Shown here one piece after another: positions 1 through 5,415 of a stretch of 8,289 nucleotides of DNA (its first letter is position 1; the number at the start of each line of letters is the position of its first letter). The translations under genes and the position numbers were made by a program. The stretch spans positions 1 to 8,289 of the forward strand of contig JABWBL010000124.1 of NCBI GenBank assembly GCA_013360535.1. The letters run 5' to 3'. The DNA comes from Planctomycetaceae bacterium (lineage in GTDB: Bacteria; Planctomycetota; UBA1135; GCA-002686595). The notes beneath the pieces are model-generated. The model worked only from the letters and a program-made list of their open reading frames with translations. It was not told the origin of the DNA and searched no databases.

Positions 1-245
1 TCGACCTCGCGCTCGAGGTTCGCGAGCGAGCCGCGCAGGCCGTCGAGCTCGGAGTTGGCGTAGGGGTGCGGCTCGGCGGCGGCCTGCGTCGGGGCAGAGG
101 CGCTCTCGCTTCGTGCGACGCTCGCGTCGACGTGGCTGCCAGCCTTGGTGGACGAGTCACCGCTCAGCGTGATCGCGGCGGTGGCACCGACGAAGCCGGC
201 GAAGGTGGCTCCGACGAGGACGAGGACGATCTGGGCGGGCTTCAT
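1..245 (-). CDS. N-terminal part of a membrane-anchored or secreted protein, cut by the left window edge
   Basis: This leftward frame is open from an ATG at 245-243 to the window edge, giving 81 codons plus two bases. Residues 4-27 are an unbroken hydrophobic stretch (AQIVLVLVGATFAGFVGATA and onward) after a single Lys at position 2, which fits a signal peptide or a signal-anchor helix. No lipobox cysteine is present. A Ser/Ala/Thr-rich linker follows at about 28-60. The last visible part (about 62-81, with SELDGLRGSLANLERE) is rich in Leu, Glu and Arg in heptad-like spacing and may begin a coiled coil. On the coding strand a weak GGAT lies upstream of the ATG, and a TACCAT hexamer (plus-strand 271-276) could be a -10 element without a good -35. 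The gene diverges from the acyl-CoA dehydrogenase. The family cannot be named from this fragment. The hydrophobic start followed by a low-complexity linker makes the reading frame credible. Confidence 0.6.
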   Translation of the reverse strand, partial: MKPAQIVLVLVGATFAGFVGATAAITLSGDSSTKAGSHVDASVARSESASAPTQAAAEPHPYANSELDGLRGSLANLEREV

Positions 246-507
246 GGGGGATGGGATCCGAAGGGGGAGGATGGTATCGCGGAAGGGGAGCGTTGCCGAA
301 TCGCGGCACGGGCGCGGCTCGTGCTGGATTCCAACCCGCCGACCGCGCCCGCGGTTCGGTCGGCTACGGAATTCGTACTTCGGCCGCCTCTTCCAGCCCC
401 CCTCGACCCGGACCATTCCCGACCGGAACCAGCCCCGGGACCCTCCGCCCCGCGCCCCGCCCCGGGGTTGGGTCCGCGGCTCCCCCCGACCGAGACCCTC
501 CAGAACC

Positions 508-1659
508 ATGGATTTCCAGCTCTCCGAAGACCTCGTCCTGCTCCGCGACCTTGCCCGCGACTTCACCGACCAGGAGATCCGGCCGCGCGCGGCAGGCATC
601 GAGCGCAACCACGAGGTGCCGCGCGAGCTCCTCGACAAGCTCGCCGAGGTCGGCCTGACCGGCGTCGCGATCCCCGAGGAGTACGGCGGTTCCGGATTGG
701 GTGAGACGGGCCTGTGCCTCGTGATGGAGGAGCTCACCCGCGGCGATTTCGCGACGGCGGTCACGTTCGGCGCCCACGCGTCGATCGGCGCCATGAGCGT
801 GCTCGTCGGCGGCACCGAGGAGCAGAAGCGGCGCTGGCTGCCGGACATGGCCGCGGGCAAGCTGCTCGGCGCCTACGCGCTGTCGGAGGCCGACGCCGGC
901 TCCGACCCGGGCGCGATGAAGACCACGGCCGTCAAGGACGGCAACGAGTGGGTGCTCAACGGCGAGAAGGTCTGGATCACCAGCGGCGACATCGCCGACC
1001 TCGTGACCGTGTTCGTGATGACCGACACGCAGAAGCGCGCGCACGGCGGCATCACGGCCTTCCTCGTGCCCAAGGGCGCGAAGGGGTTCACCGTCGGCAA
1101 GCGCGAGGAGAAGATGGGCCAGCGCGGCTCGAGCACGGTCACGCTCGCCTTCGAGGACGTGCGCATCTCCGACGACTATCGCCTCGGTGAGGTCGGCGCC
1201 GGCTTCAAGATCGCGATGGGCACGCTCGACCGCGGCCGGCTCGCGCTCTCGGCGAATTGCCTCGGCTGCGCGAAGGAAGCGCACGCGCTTTCGGTCGGTT
1301 ATGCCAACCAGCGCGAGACGTTTGGCAAGAAGCTCGGGGAGCATCAGGCGATCGGCTTCATGCTCGCCGACAGCGCCGCGGACATCTACGCGATCGAGTC
1401 GATGACCTACCGCACCGCGTGGCTGTGCGACACCAAGCAGTCGTTCAGCCGCGAGTCGGCGATCTCGAAGCTCTTCGCGAGCGAGGCCCTCGACCGCGTC
1501 GTCGACCGCGCCGTGCAAATCCACGGCGGCATGGGCTACTCGTCGGAGTACGTGATCGAGAAGCTCTACCGCGACGCGCGCGTCACGCGCATCTACGAAG
1601 GCACCAACGAGATCCAGCGCCTCGTCATCGCCCGCGACGTGCTCAAGCGCGGCTTCTGA
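508..1659 (+). CDS. Acyl-CoA dehydrogenase (FAD-dependent), VLCAD-like core
   Basis: The 383-residue product has the normal length of the acyl-CoA dehydrogenase family, cytosolic flavoenzymes that oxidise an acyl-CoA to the trans-2-enoyl-CoA and pass electrons to electron-transfer flavoprotein. The helical N-domain spans about 1-115. The beta-domain with the flavin/substrate signature LSEADAGSDPG and WVLNGEKVWITSG follows at about 120-230, then the C-terminal helical domain. The motif RIYEGTNEIQR near the end places the expected catalytic base at Glu364, and IHGGMGY precedes it. Phrases such as GAHASIG, GTEEQK, GEVGAGFKIAM, AIESM and ESAISKLFASEA recall the VLCAD/ACAD9 subgroup, but that group's roughly 180-residue C-terminal extension is absent. 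Chain-length preference cannot be read from this. I chose the ATG at 508 because it gives the family N-terminus (DFQLSEDLVLLRDLARDF). The frame stays open back to 145, but that part is Arg/Pro-rich noise. No clear Shine-Dalgarno is visible. It looks monocistronic. Confidence 0.95.
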   Translation: MDFQLSEDLVLLRDLARDFTDQEIRPRAAGIERNHEVPRELLDKLAEVGLTGVAIPEEYGGSGLGETGLCLVMEELTRGDFATAVTFGAHASIGAMSVLVGGTEEQKRRWLPDMAAGKLLGAYALSEADAGSDPGAMKTTAVKDGNEWVLNGEKVWITSGDIADLVTVFVMTDTQKRAHGGITAFLVPKGAKGFTVGKREEKMGQRGSSTVTLAFEDVRISDDYRLGEVGAGFKIAMGTLDRGRLALSANCLGCAKEAHALSVGYANQRETFGKKLGEHQAIGFMLADSAADIYAIESMTYRTAWLCDTKQSFSRESAISKLFASEALDRVVDRAVQIHGGMGYSSEYVIEKLYRDARVTRIYEGTNEIQRLVIARDVLKRGF

Positions 1660-1666
1660 GCGCGCC

Positions 1667-1684
1667 GGGGGCGATCCCGCCCCC
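1667..1684 (+). terminator. GC hairpin just after the acyl-CoA dehydrogenase stop
   Basis: GGGGGCG (1667-1673) and CGCCCCC (1678-1684) form a perfect 7-bp stem with a 4-base ATCC loop, starting 8 bases after the stop codon. No T-run follows, so it is not a textbook intrinsic terminator. In a GC-rich genome it may still stall polymerase or protect the 3' end. Confidence 0.4.
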
Positions 1685-1694
1685 CAACGTCGAG

Positions 1695-1716
1695 CGGGGT
1701 TGGAGCACCGACCCCG
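1695..1716 (+). terminator. Second GC hairpin in tandem after the acyl-CoA dehydrogenase
   Basis: CGGGGTTGG (1695-1703) pairs with CCGACCCCG (1708-1716) across an AGCA loop, giving nine pairs of which one is G-U. The stem can extend through a small internal loop by TCG (1690-1692) with CGA (1718-1720). It lies 10 bases after the first hairpin and also lacks a T-run. The remaining stretch to about 1800 shows no gene or other feature that I can support. Confidence 0.4.
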
Positions 1717-1806
1717 ACGAGGCGGGCCGGCGGCCGTGTTCGTGACTTCGCCGGACTCGCGCGGCGCTCGATGGGGCCCGCCAGCAGCTCCAGGTCGAGC
1801 TGAACG

Positions 1807-1835
1807 CAAGTTGTAAGTTGTTGTATGGTTATAAT
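1807..1835 (+). promoter_or_regulatory. AT-rich promoter with perfect TATAAT ahead of the DUF4143 ATPase
   Basis: A perfect TATAAT at 1830-1835 sits in the only clearly AT-rich patch of the window. No consensus -35 lies at 17 bp spacing (CAAGTT at 1807-1812), and TTGTAA at 1811-1816 is only 13 bp away. Directly upstream is a perfect tandem 7-mer, AAGTTGT at 1808-1814 and 1815-1821, which could be an activator or repressor site. Initiation near 1842 would place the ATG at 1892 about 50 bases downstream, which supports that start over the ATG at 1838. Confidence 0.5.
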
Positions 1836-1841
1836 TTATGA

Positions 1842-1887
1842 CGTTTCTGACAGATCTGGAATCCGATTCCGGGTTTGTCAGAATACG
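1842..1887 (+). promoter_or_regulatory. 46-base near-palindrome between the -10 box and the start codon
   Basis: The outer arms TTCTGACA (1845-1852) and TGTCAGAA (1876-1883) are a perfect inverted repeat. The inner arms GGAATC (1858-1863) and GATTCC (1865-1870) are also perfect, around a single central C at 1864. The connecting five bases on each side (1853-1857 and 1871-1875) pair as RNA if three G-U pairs are allowed. CGT (1842-1844) and ACG (1885-1887) extend the stem beyond one bulged T. It could be an operator for a dimeric regulator, a leader-RNA hairpin, or a small element remnant. Its position over the expected transcription start and leader favours regulation of the downstream gene. 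Confidence 0.6.
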
Positions 1888-1891
1888 GGCG

Positions 1892-3067
1892 ATGACGATC
1901 CCGAGAACCCTCGAGGCGGCGGCTCGCCAGCGAGCGACGCAGCTCCCCTTGCTCGCCGTGCTCGGACCCCGTCAGTCCGGCAAGTCGACGCTGTGCGCGA
2001 GGACTTTCGGTCACAAGCCGCTCGTCTCGCTCGAGTCCCTCGGGGAACGCGAGCAAGCATCGCTGGATCCGGCCGGCTTCCTGCGGCGCTTTCCGGAGGG
2101 AGCGGTCATCGACGAGGTGCAGCGAGTCCCAACCCTGTTCTCGGAGTTGCAGGTGGACGCGGATGCGAGACCGGAACCGGGGCGCTGGATCCTCAGCGGC
2201 TCGCAGCACTTCCACATGCTCTCGTCGATCTCGCAGTCGCTCGCGGGGCGCATCGCGTTGCTCACGCTGCTTCCGCTTTCGGTCGAGGAACTTGGGAGCC
2301 AAGCCGCGCAAGATCCGCTCGAGGCTTGTGTCGCCGGCGGTTACCCGCGCATCTACGACCAGAAGCTGGAGCCGTCGATCTGGCTCGACGATTACCTCAC
2401 GACCTATGTCGAGCGCGACGTCCGGCAGGTGCTCAATGTCGGAAACCTGATCACCTTCCAGACGCTTCTGGGCCTGTGCGCGACGAGGGCCGGCCAGCTC
2501 CTGAATGCGGCGGCGCTCGGAGCCGAGGCGGGCGTCAGCTCGAAGACCGTGCGCGCCTGGCTCTCGGTGCTCGAGGCGAGCTTCATCGTGTTCCAGCTGC
2601 GTCCGTACTTCCGGAACGTCGGCAAGCGACTCACGAAGAGCACCAAGCTCTACTTCCATGACACCGGGGTGCTCTGTCGCCTGCTCGGGATCAGGAGCGT
2701 CGATCAACTGCGTCAACACCCGCTGCGCGGCGCGATCTTCGAGAACCTCGTGGTCTCCGAGATAGCGAAGTCGCGCCTGCACCGCGGCCTGCGGCCGGAC
2801 TTGATGTTCTATCGGGACCAGTCGGGTCGTGAGGTCGACTTGATTGCCGAGGATCCGCTCGATCCGATCCTGATCGAGATCAAGCTGGCTCCCGACGCCA
2901 ATGCGGCCCAAGTTCGAGCACTCGACGAGGTCGCGAAGGTGCTCTCGAAGGCCGAGTTGCCTCCGCGTTCGGTTCGCCGCGTCCTCGTGCATTCGGGCGC
3001 GGAAACCGGCGTGTTCGACGGGATCGAGCGCATCCCCTGGCGGCAGGTGCATCGCATCCTCGCGTGA
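1892..3067 (+). CDS. AAA_14 / DUF4143 family ATP-binding protein
   Basis: The 391-residue product matches the widespread AAA_14-DUF4143 ATPases, whose biological role is poorly defined. An N-terminal P-loop domain has Walker A GPRQSGKST at 25-33 and Walker B GAVIDEVQ ending in Asp74-Glu75. A sensor-like ILSGSQHF (100-107) and the family phrase LAGRIALLTLLPLSVEEL follow. GGYPR (149-153) and the WLDDY...YVERDV region (164-177) lead into the C-terminal domain. That domain has a winged-helix-like stretch (GVSSKTVRAWLSVLEASFIV, 214-233) and then Glu284, Asp316 (REVDLI) and Glu329-x-Lys331 (IEIK), the pattern of a PD-(D/E)XK nuclease fold. Nuclease activity is inference. I chose ATG 1892 because MTIPRTL matches the family start and the promoter would overlap the ATG at 1838; neither start has a Shine-Dalgarno. 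The AT-rich leader, unlike its surroundings, suggests acquisition. No partner gene is evident; 113 bases separate it from the lipoproteins. Confidence 0.9.
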   Translation: MTIPRTLEAAARQRATQLPLLAVLGPRQSGKSTLCARTFGHKPLVSLESLGEREQASLDPAGFLRRFPEGAVIDEVQRVPTLFSELQVDADARPEPGRWILSGSQHFHMLSSISQSLAGRIALLTLLPLSVEELGSQAAQDPLEACVAGGYPRIYDQKLEPSIWLDDYLTTYVERDVRQVLNVGNLITFQTLLGLCATRAGQLLNAAALGAEAGVSSKTVRAWLSVLEASFIVFQLRPYFRNVGKRLTKSTKLYFHDTGVLCRLLGIRSVDQLRQHPLRGAIFENLVVSEIAKSRLHRGLRPDLMFYRDQSGREVDLIAEDPLDPILIEIKLAPDANAAQVRALDEVAKVLSKAELPPRSVRRVLVHSGAETGVFDGIERIPWRQVHRILA

Positions 3068-3180
3068 AGGCCCTCGGAGCCTCCGGAAGCGACGGCCGCG
3101 GAACACGGCTGCGAGTGTGCGGGCGCTGGCGTTGGGCCCGCCCAAGCGCGAGAATCCCGCGCCCCAACCGGAGCCTCCGC

Positions 3181-3678
3181 ATGCTGCGCAACCTCTTCGC
3201 CCTGTTCCTCGCGTTCTTCCTGTGCGCGTGTGCGTCGAACCACGACTTCCGCCGCTCGGAACTGCCGAATGGCGCGCCCGATGTGGCCGTGCTCAAGGCT
3301 GCCGCCGCCAACGCCAAGGTCGATCAGGACCAGCGCAGGAGCCTGCACTCGGTGCGCTGGATTCCGCTCGTCTCGCTCAACGCCGAAGGTTTTGGGGCGG
3401 ATCACGAAGACGGGTATCCCGAAGGTGGCCACAAGCTCGGCCGCGTGCAGGGCTGGGGGCCGCTGTACTGCGCGCTCGACAGCGAAGAGTGGCACTGGGA
3501 CGAGAACGACGCGCTGTACGAACGCGAGGAGCGTTTCCATGTCCTGTGGGGGCTCTATCGCAAGGACACGCTGCACGTGCGCACCGACCGCGGCTGGCGC
3601 TCGCAGACGAAGTCGCGCTGGCTGTGGTTCTTCGGCGGCTCCGACGTCGAGCACTCGGCCTCGAAGGTCGCGCCCTGA
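3181..3678 (+). CDS. Small lipoprotein, first of a tandem paralogous pair
   Basis: The 165-residue product begins MLRNLFALFLAFFLCACASN, a lipoprotein signal peptide with lipobox LCAC and lipidation cysteine at Cys17. Ala-Ser after the cysteine gives no inner-membrane retention signal by the E. coli rule, so surface or outer-membrane placement is possible. The mature part has no repeats or further helices. It is rich in aromatics: VRWIPL (58-63), WGPLY (92-96), WHW (104-106), LYEREERFHVLWG (112-124) and RWLWFFG (146-152). It aligns without any gap to the next gene at about 46% identity (76 of 165 by hand count). I do not recognise the family. GGAG at 3170-3173 is a good Shine-Dalgarno, 7 bases before the ATG. 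The frame stays open upstream to 3064, but the signal peptide fixes the start. Upstream hairpin-forming GCGGGC/GCCCGC (3119-3141) separates it from the ATPase gene. Confidence 0.8.
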   Translation: MLRNLFALFLAFFLCACASNHDFRRSELPNGAPDVAVLKAAAANAKVDQDQRRSLHSVRWIPLVSLNAEGFGADHEDGYPEGGHKLGRVQGWGPLYCALDSEEWHWDENDALYEREERFHVLWGLYRKDTLHVRTDRGWRSQTKSRWLWFFGGSDVEHSASKVAP

Positions 3679-3737
3679 GGCGGCCCAGCGCCTTTCAGCG
3701 AAATCCGGCCTCGAAAACCACTTCCCAAGGACTTCCG

Positions 3738-4235
3738 ATGCTCCGCAACCTGCTGGCCCTGCTCGTTACCTTCCTGCTCGTCGGCTGCGCCTCGAACCAC
3801 GACTTCCGCCGCACGAACACACCTGCGGGGGAACCGGATCTCGTCGCGCTCAAGGTGGCGAGCCAATCGCGCGAGGGCAACGCGGTCTCCAAGAGTGACC
3901 TTGTCTCCGTGTACTGGTTGCCGCTGATCCACCTCGGCGCCGACGGCTTCAAGCAGGAGCGCGACGAGGGCTTTCCCTCCGGTGGCCACAGCCGCGGCCA
4001 CCTGAACGCCTGGGGCCCGCTGTTCTTCTTCGTCGAAGGCGAGTCGTGGCACTGGAACACCTCCGACGAGCTCTACGAGCGCGAGGAGACCTTCTCGCTC
4101 TTGTGGGGCTGCTTCCGCAAGCGCGATCTGCTCGTGAACACGAAGCTCGGCTGGCGCCGCGAGACCACGACCCGCTGGTTGTGGCTCCTCGGTGACGACG
4201 AAATCGAATACACCCCCGAGCCCTCCACGCCCTGA
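3738..4235 (+). CDS. Small lipoprotein, second of a tandem paralogous pair
   Basis: The 165-residue product starts MLRNLLALLVTFLLVGCASN, with a canonical lipobox LVGC and lipidation at Cys17. It is a paralogue of the preceding gene with exactly the same length. Conserved blocks are CASNHDFRR right after the lipid anchor, the P-L...L.A.GF segment (62-71), GGH (82-84), WGPL (92-95), WHW (104-106), LYEREE (112-117), LWG..RK (122-128) and GWR..T.RWLW (138-149). The least conserved part is 41-54, probably a flexible linker. No known domain is recognised. The strict aromatic pattern suggests a compact beta-rich fold, which is inference. An AAGGA at 3727-3731 serves as Shine-Dalgarno, 6 bases before the ATG. 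The 59-base gap to the first copy and the shared strand suggest co-transcription. The gene ends 15 bases before the end of the convergent membrane-protein gene, with no clear terminator in between. Confidence 0.82.
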   Translation: MLRNLLALLVTFLLVGCASNHDFRRTNTPAGEPDLVALKVASQSREGNAVSKSDLVSVYWLPLIHLGADGFKQERDEGFPSGGHSRGHLNAWGPLFFFVEGESWHWNTSDELYEREETFSLLWGCFRKRDLLVNTKLGWRRETTTRWLWLLGDDEIEYTPEPSTP

Positions 4236-4250
4236 GGTGACCGGCGCCCG

Positions 4251-4571
4251 CTAGTCGCGCTCTCCCGCCTGAAGGCCCGGGTGAACCGGGATCCGGAAGA
4301 TCGCGAACAGCACGAGCGCGAGTCCCGTCCACGACAGGATCCGCAGGACCACGCCGATCAAGGACAGCGTGTTCGGCCCGACCGCGTCGAAAAGCAGCGG
4401 GTAGAGCAGGAACGAGCCGTTGCCCGCGAGCACAAGCCCGAAGCCGAGCGTGCCGAGGACGCGCACCTGCGGCAGCCGCTCGAACTTGAACTGGAAGACG
4501 AGGATGCCGCCGAAGTGGAGCAGTAGTCCCGGCAGCGCCATCAGAACGTTCCAGAGCAGGTTGGATTCCAT
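4251..4571 (-). CDS. Small integral membrane protein, three predicted helices
   Basis: This 106-residue product starts MESNLLWNVLMALPG and contains three hydrophobic segments: about 6-27, 38-60 and 67-94. The loops are short and the C-terminal tail (HPGLQAGERD) is polar. GAAAGG (plus-strand 4577-4582) lies 5 bases before the ATG and supports the start. It lies 80 bases downstream of the AAA_28 gene on the same strand, so the two may be co-transcribed. No motif points to a function, and the protein could be a small hypothetical DUF member. The hydrophobic pattern, the ribosome site and the fit between neighbours make it a credible gene. The plus-strand frames over the same bases are charged low-complexity shadows. 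A longer minus-strand frame reads in from 5357, but its upstream part is Arg/Pro-rich and opposes the real AAA_28 frame. Confidence 0.75.
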   Translation of the reverse strand: MESNLLWNVLMALPGLLLHFGGILVFQFKFERLPQVRVLGTLGFGLVLAGNGSFLLYPLLFDAVGPNTLSLIGVVLRILSWTGLALVLFAIFRIPVHPGLQAGERD

Positions 4572-4651
4572 CGGGGCCTTTCGTGGGTGCGGTCGGGCGC
4601 CGATCGTTTCACGCGCGACGGCGAGACGGAAGTCCGCGCCGGGGCCGAGGC

Positions 4652-5224
4652 TCAGCGCGGGCGGGCGGGGGTGCCGCGGCGGGCGAGCTCGGCGAGCAGG
4701 ACCTCGGCGCGGGCTTCGACGGGGGAGATGGCGGGCAGGACGAGCGGCTCGTAGCCGAGTTCGTGGTAGGTCGAGACCAGCGAGGCCTCGATCTCGCGGG
4801 CGCGCTGGAGGTCGCTCGTGCGGCCGGTCTCGACACGCGGCTTGAAGGGCAGGCAGATGTCGCAGAGCACGATCAGGTCGTAGCGCGAGCTCTGCACCGC
4901 GGCGGTCACGAACGCCGTGGGGATGGCGCCGACGAGGCGCATGTAGGCGAGGCCGTCGACGAGGCCGCGGTCGCAGAAGACCGTGGCGGCGGTTTCCTGG
5001 CGGGCGGTGCATTCGAGGGCGAGCTGGCGCTGGGCGATGCGCTCCTGGAAGAGCGCCACGTGGGTCAGGCGCCAGTGGCGGGCCTGCTCGCGGCCGAGCT
5101 CGGCCACCAGCTCCTCGATGATCTGGATCGCGGCCTCGGGGACGGTCTGGAAGCCGCGGCGCGCCAGCTCGGCGAGCAGGGTGGACTTGCCGCTGTGGGG
5201 GCCGCCGGTGATCGCGATCTTCAG
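4652..5224 (-). CDS. NadR/TTD14-like AAA_28 P-loop NTPase, probable CTG start
   Basis: The 190-residue product is a compact P-loop protein of the AAA_28 type, a family related to the NadR kinase domain. These proteins bind ATP or GTP and may phosphorylate small molecules; the substrate here is unknown. KIAITGGPHSGKST at the very start holds Walker A (GGPHSGKST, 7-15). FCDRGLVDGLAY gives Asp85-Arg86, the family's second signature. YDLIVLCDICLPF (115-127) is a core strand, and the D-LQRAREIEASL...YHELGYEPLVLP segment (138-164) matches the usual helix and last strand. No ATG, GTG or TTG lies near the domain start. The CTG at 5224-5222 sits exactly where relatives have Met-Lys, with GAGG (5231-5234) 6 bases upstream, so I take it as the start. 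The frame runs on to a TTG at 5416, but that extension is Arg/Pro-rich. The nonapeptide LLAELARRG occurs at both 16-24 and 176-184. The gene diverges from glmU. Confidence 0.85.
   Translation of the reverse strand: MKIAITGGPHSGKSTLLAELARRGFQTVPEAAIQIIEELVAELGREQARHWRLTHVALFQERIAQRQLALECTARQETAATVFCDRGLVDGLAYMRLVGAIPTAFVTAAVQSSRYDLIVLCDICLPFKPRVETGRTSDLQRAREIEASLVSTYHELGYEPLVLPAISPVEARAEVLLAELARRGTPARPR
4673..4700. repeat. 28-base direct repeat, copy A (3' end of the AAA_28 gene)
   Basis: This copy matches 5153-5180 at 26 of 28 positions in direct orientation; the two differences are G/C swaps at repeat positions 10 and 13. The copies are 480 bases apart, a multiple of three, so both encode LLAELARRG in the minus-strand gene. 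The repeat overlaps the last helix of the product. It is the only near-identical repeat of this length that I noticed in the window. Confidence 0.75.
5153..5180. repeat. 28-base direct repeat, copy B (5' end of the AAA_28 gene)
   Basis: This is the partner of 4673-4700, with 26 of 28 bases identical. It encodes the helix that follows Walker A, where a Leu-Ala-Glu-Leu-type helix is normal for P-loop proteins, so this copy is probably the ancestral one. Recombination between the copies would remove 480 bases in frame. Confidence 0.75.
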
Positions 5225-5329
5225 GGGGAGCCTCGTCCGTGAGGGGACCGAGGCGCCGGATGGGGGAGGGCGGCGGCCTCGCGGGGCCGAAGAGAATAGC
5301 CGCCGGTCGCGAGCCGGGCGCGGGTGGCG

Positions 5330-5357
5330 TTGACTTCCCGGACCCTCCCCGTACCAT
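5330..5357 (+). promoter_or_regulatory. Sigma-70-type promoter for the glmU-prs-rplY cluster
   Basis: TTGACT at 5330-5335 (five of six matches to TTGACA) and TACCAT at 5352-5357 (four of six matches to TATAAT) are spaced by 16 bp in the divergent gap between the AAA_28 gene and glmU. Initiation near 5364 would give a leader of about 50 bases to the glmU ATG at 5416. On the opposite strand a TATTCT (plus-strand 5293-5298) could be the -10 of the AAA_28 gene, but it has no convincing -35. The rest of this 191-base gap shows nothing else that I can support. Confidence 0.5.
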
Positions 5358-5415
5358 GTTCGGCCCTTTCGTCGTCCTTCCACGCCCCCTTCGTTTTCAG
5401 CGCGCACCGTCCCCA

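Noticed and set aside
438..475. GGACCC/GGGTCC inverted repeat in the leader of the acyl-CoA dehydrogenase
   Set aside because: The 6-bp arms have a 26-base C-rich loop, which is expected by chance in such a C-rich tract. It is not enough to call a regulatory structure.
145..507. N-terminal extension of the acyl-CoA dehydrogenase from an ATG at 145
   Set aside because: The extra 121 residues are Arg/Pro-rich without homology, and they overlap the divergent minus-strand gene. The family N-terminus begins at 508.
364..1809. Minus-strand open frame of 481 codons opposite the acyl-CoA dehydrogenase
   Set aside because: It is an antisense shadow produced by GC-rich codon bias. The product is Arg/Ala/Asp/His-rich with no domain, while the plus strand encodes a complete enzyme.
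1838..1891. Earlier ATG at 1838 for the DUF4143 ATPase
   Set aside because: It would sit 3 bases after the TATAAT box and translate through the palindrome. The added 18 residues match nothing in the family, whose members begin near MTIPR-type sequence.
1829..3145. Minus-strand open frame of 438 codons opposite the DUF4143 ATPase
   Set aside because: It has low-complexity composition and no recognisable motif. It is antisense to a full, motif-complete gene.
4236..4250. Bidirectional terminator between the convergent genes
   Set aside because: The 15-base gap holds only the short GGCGCC palindrome, with no stem-loop of useful length and no T-run.
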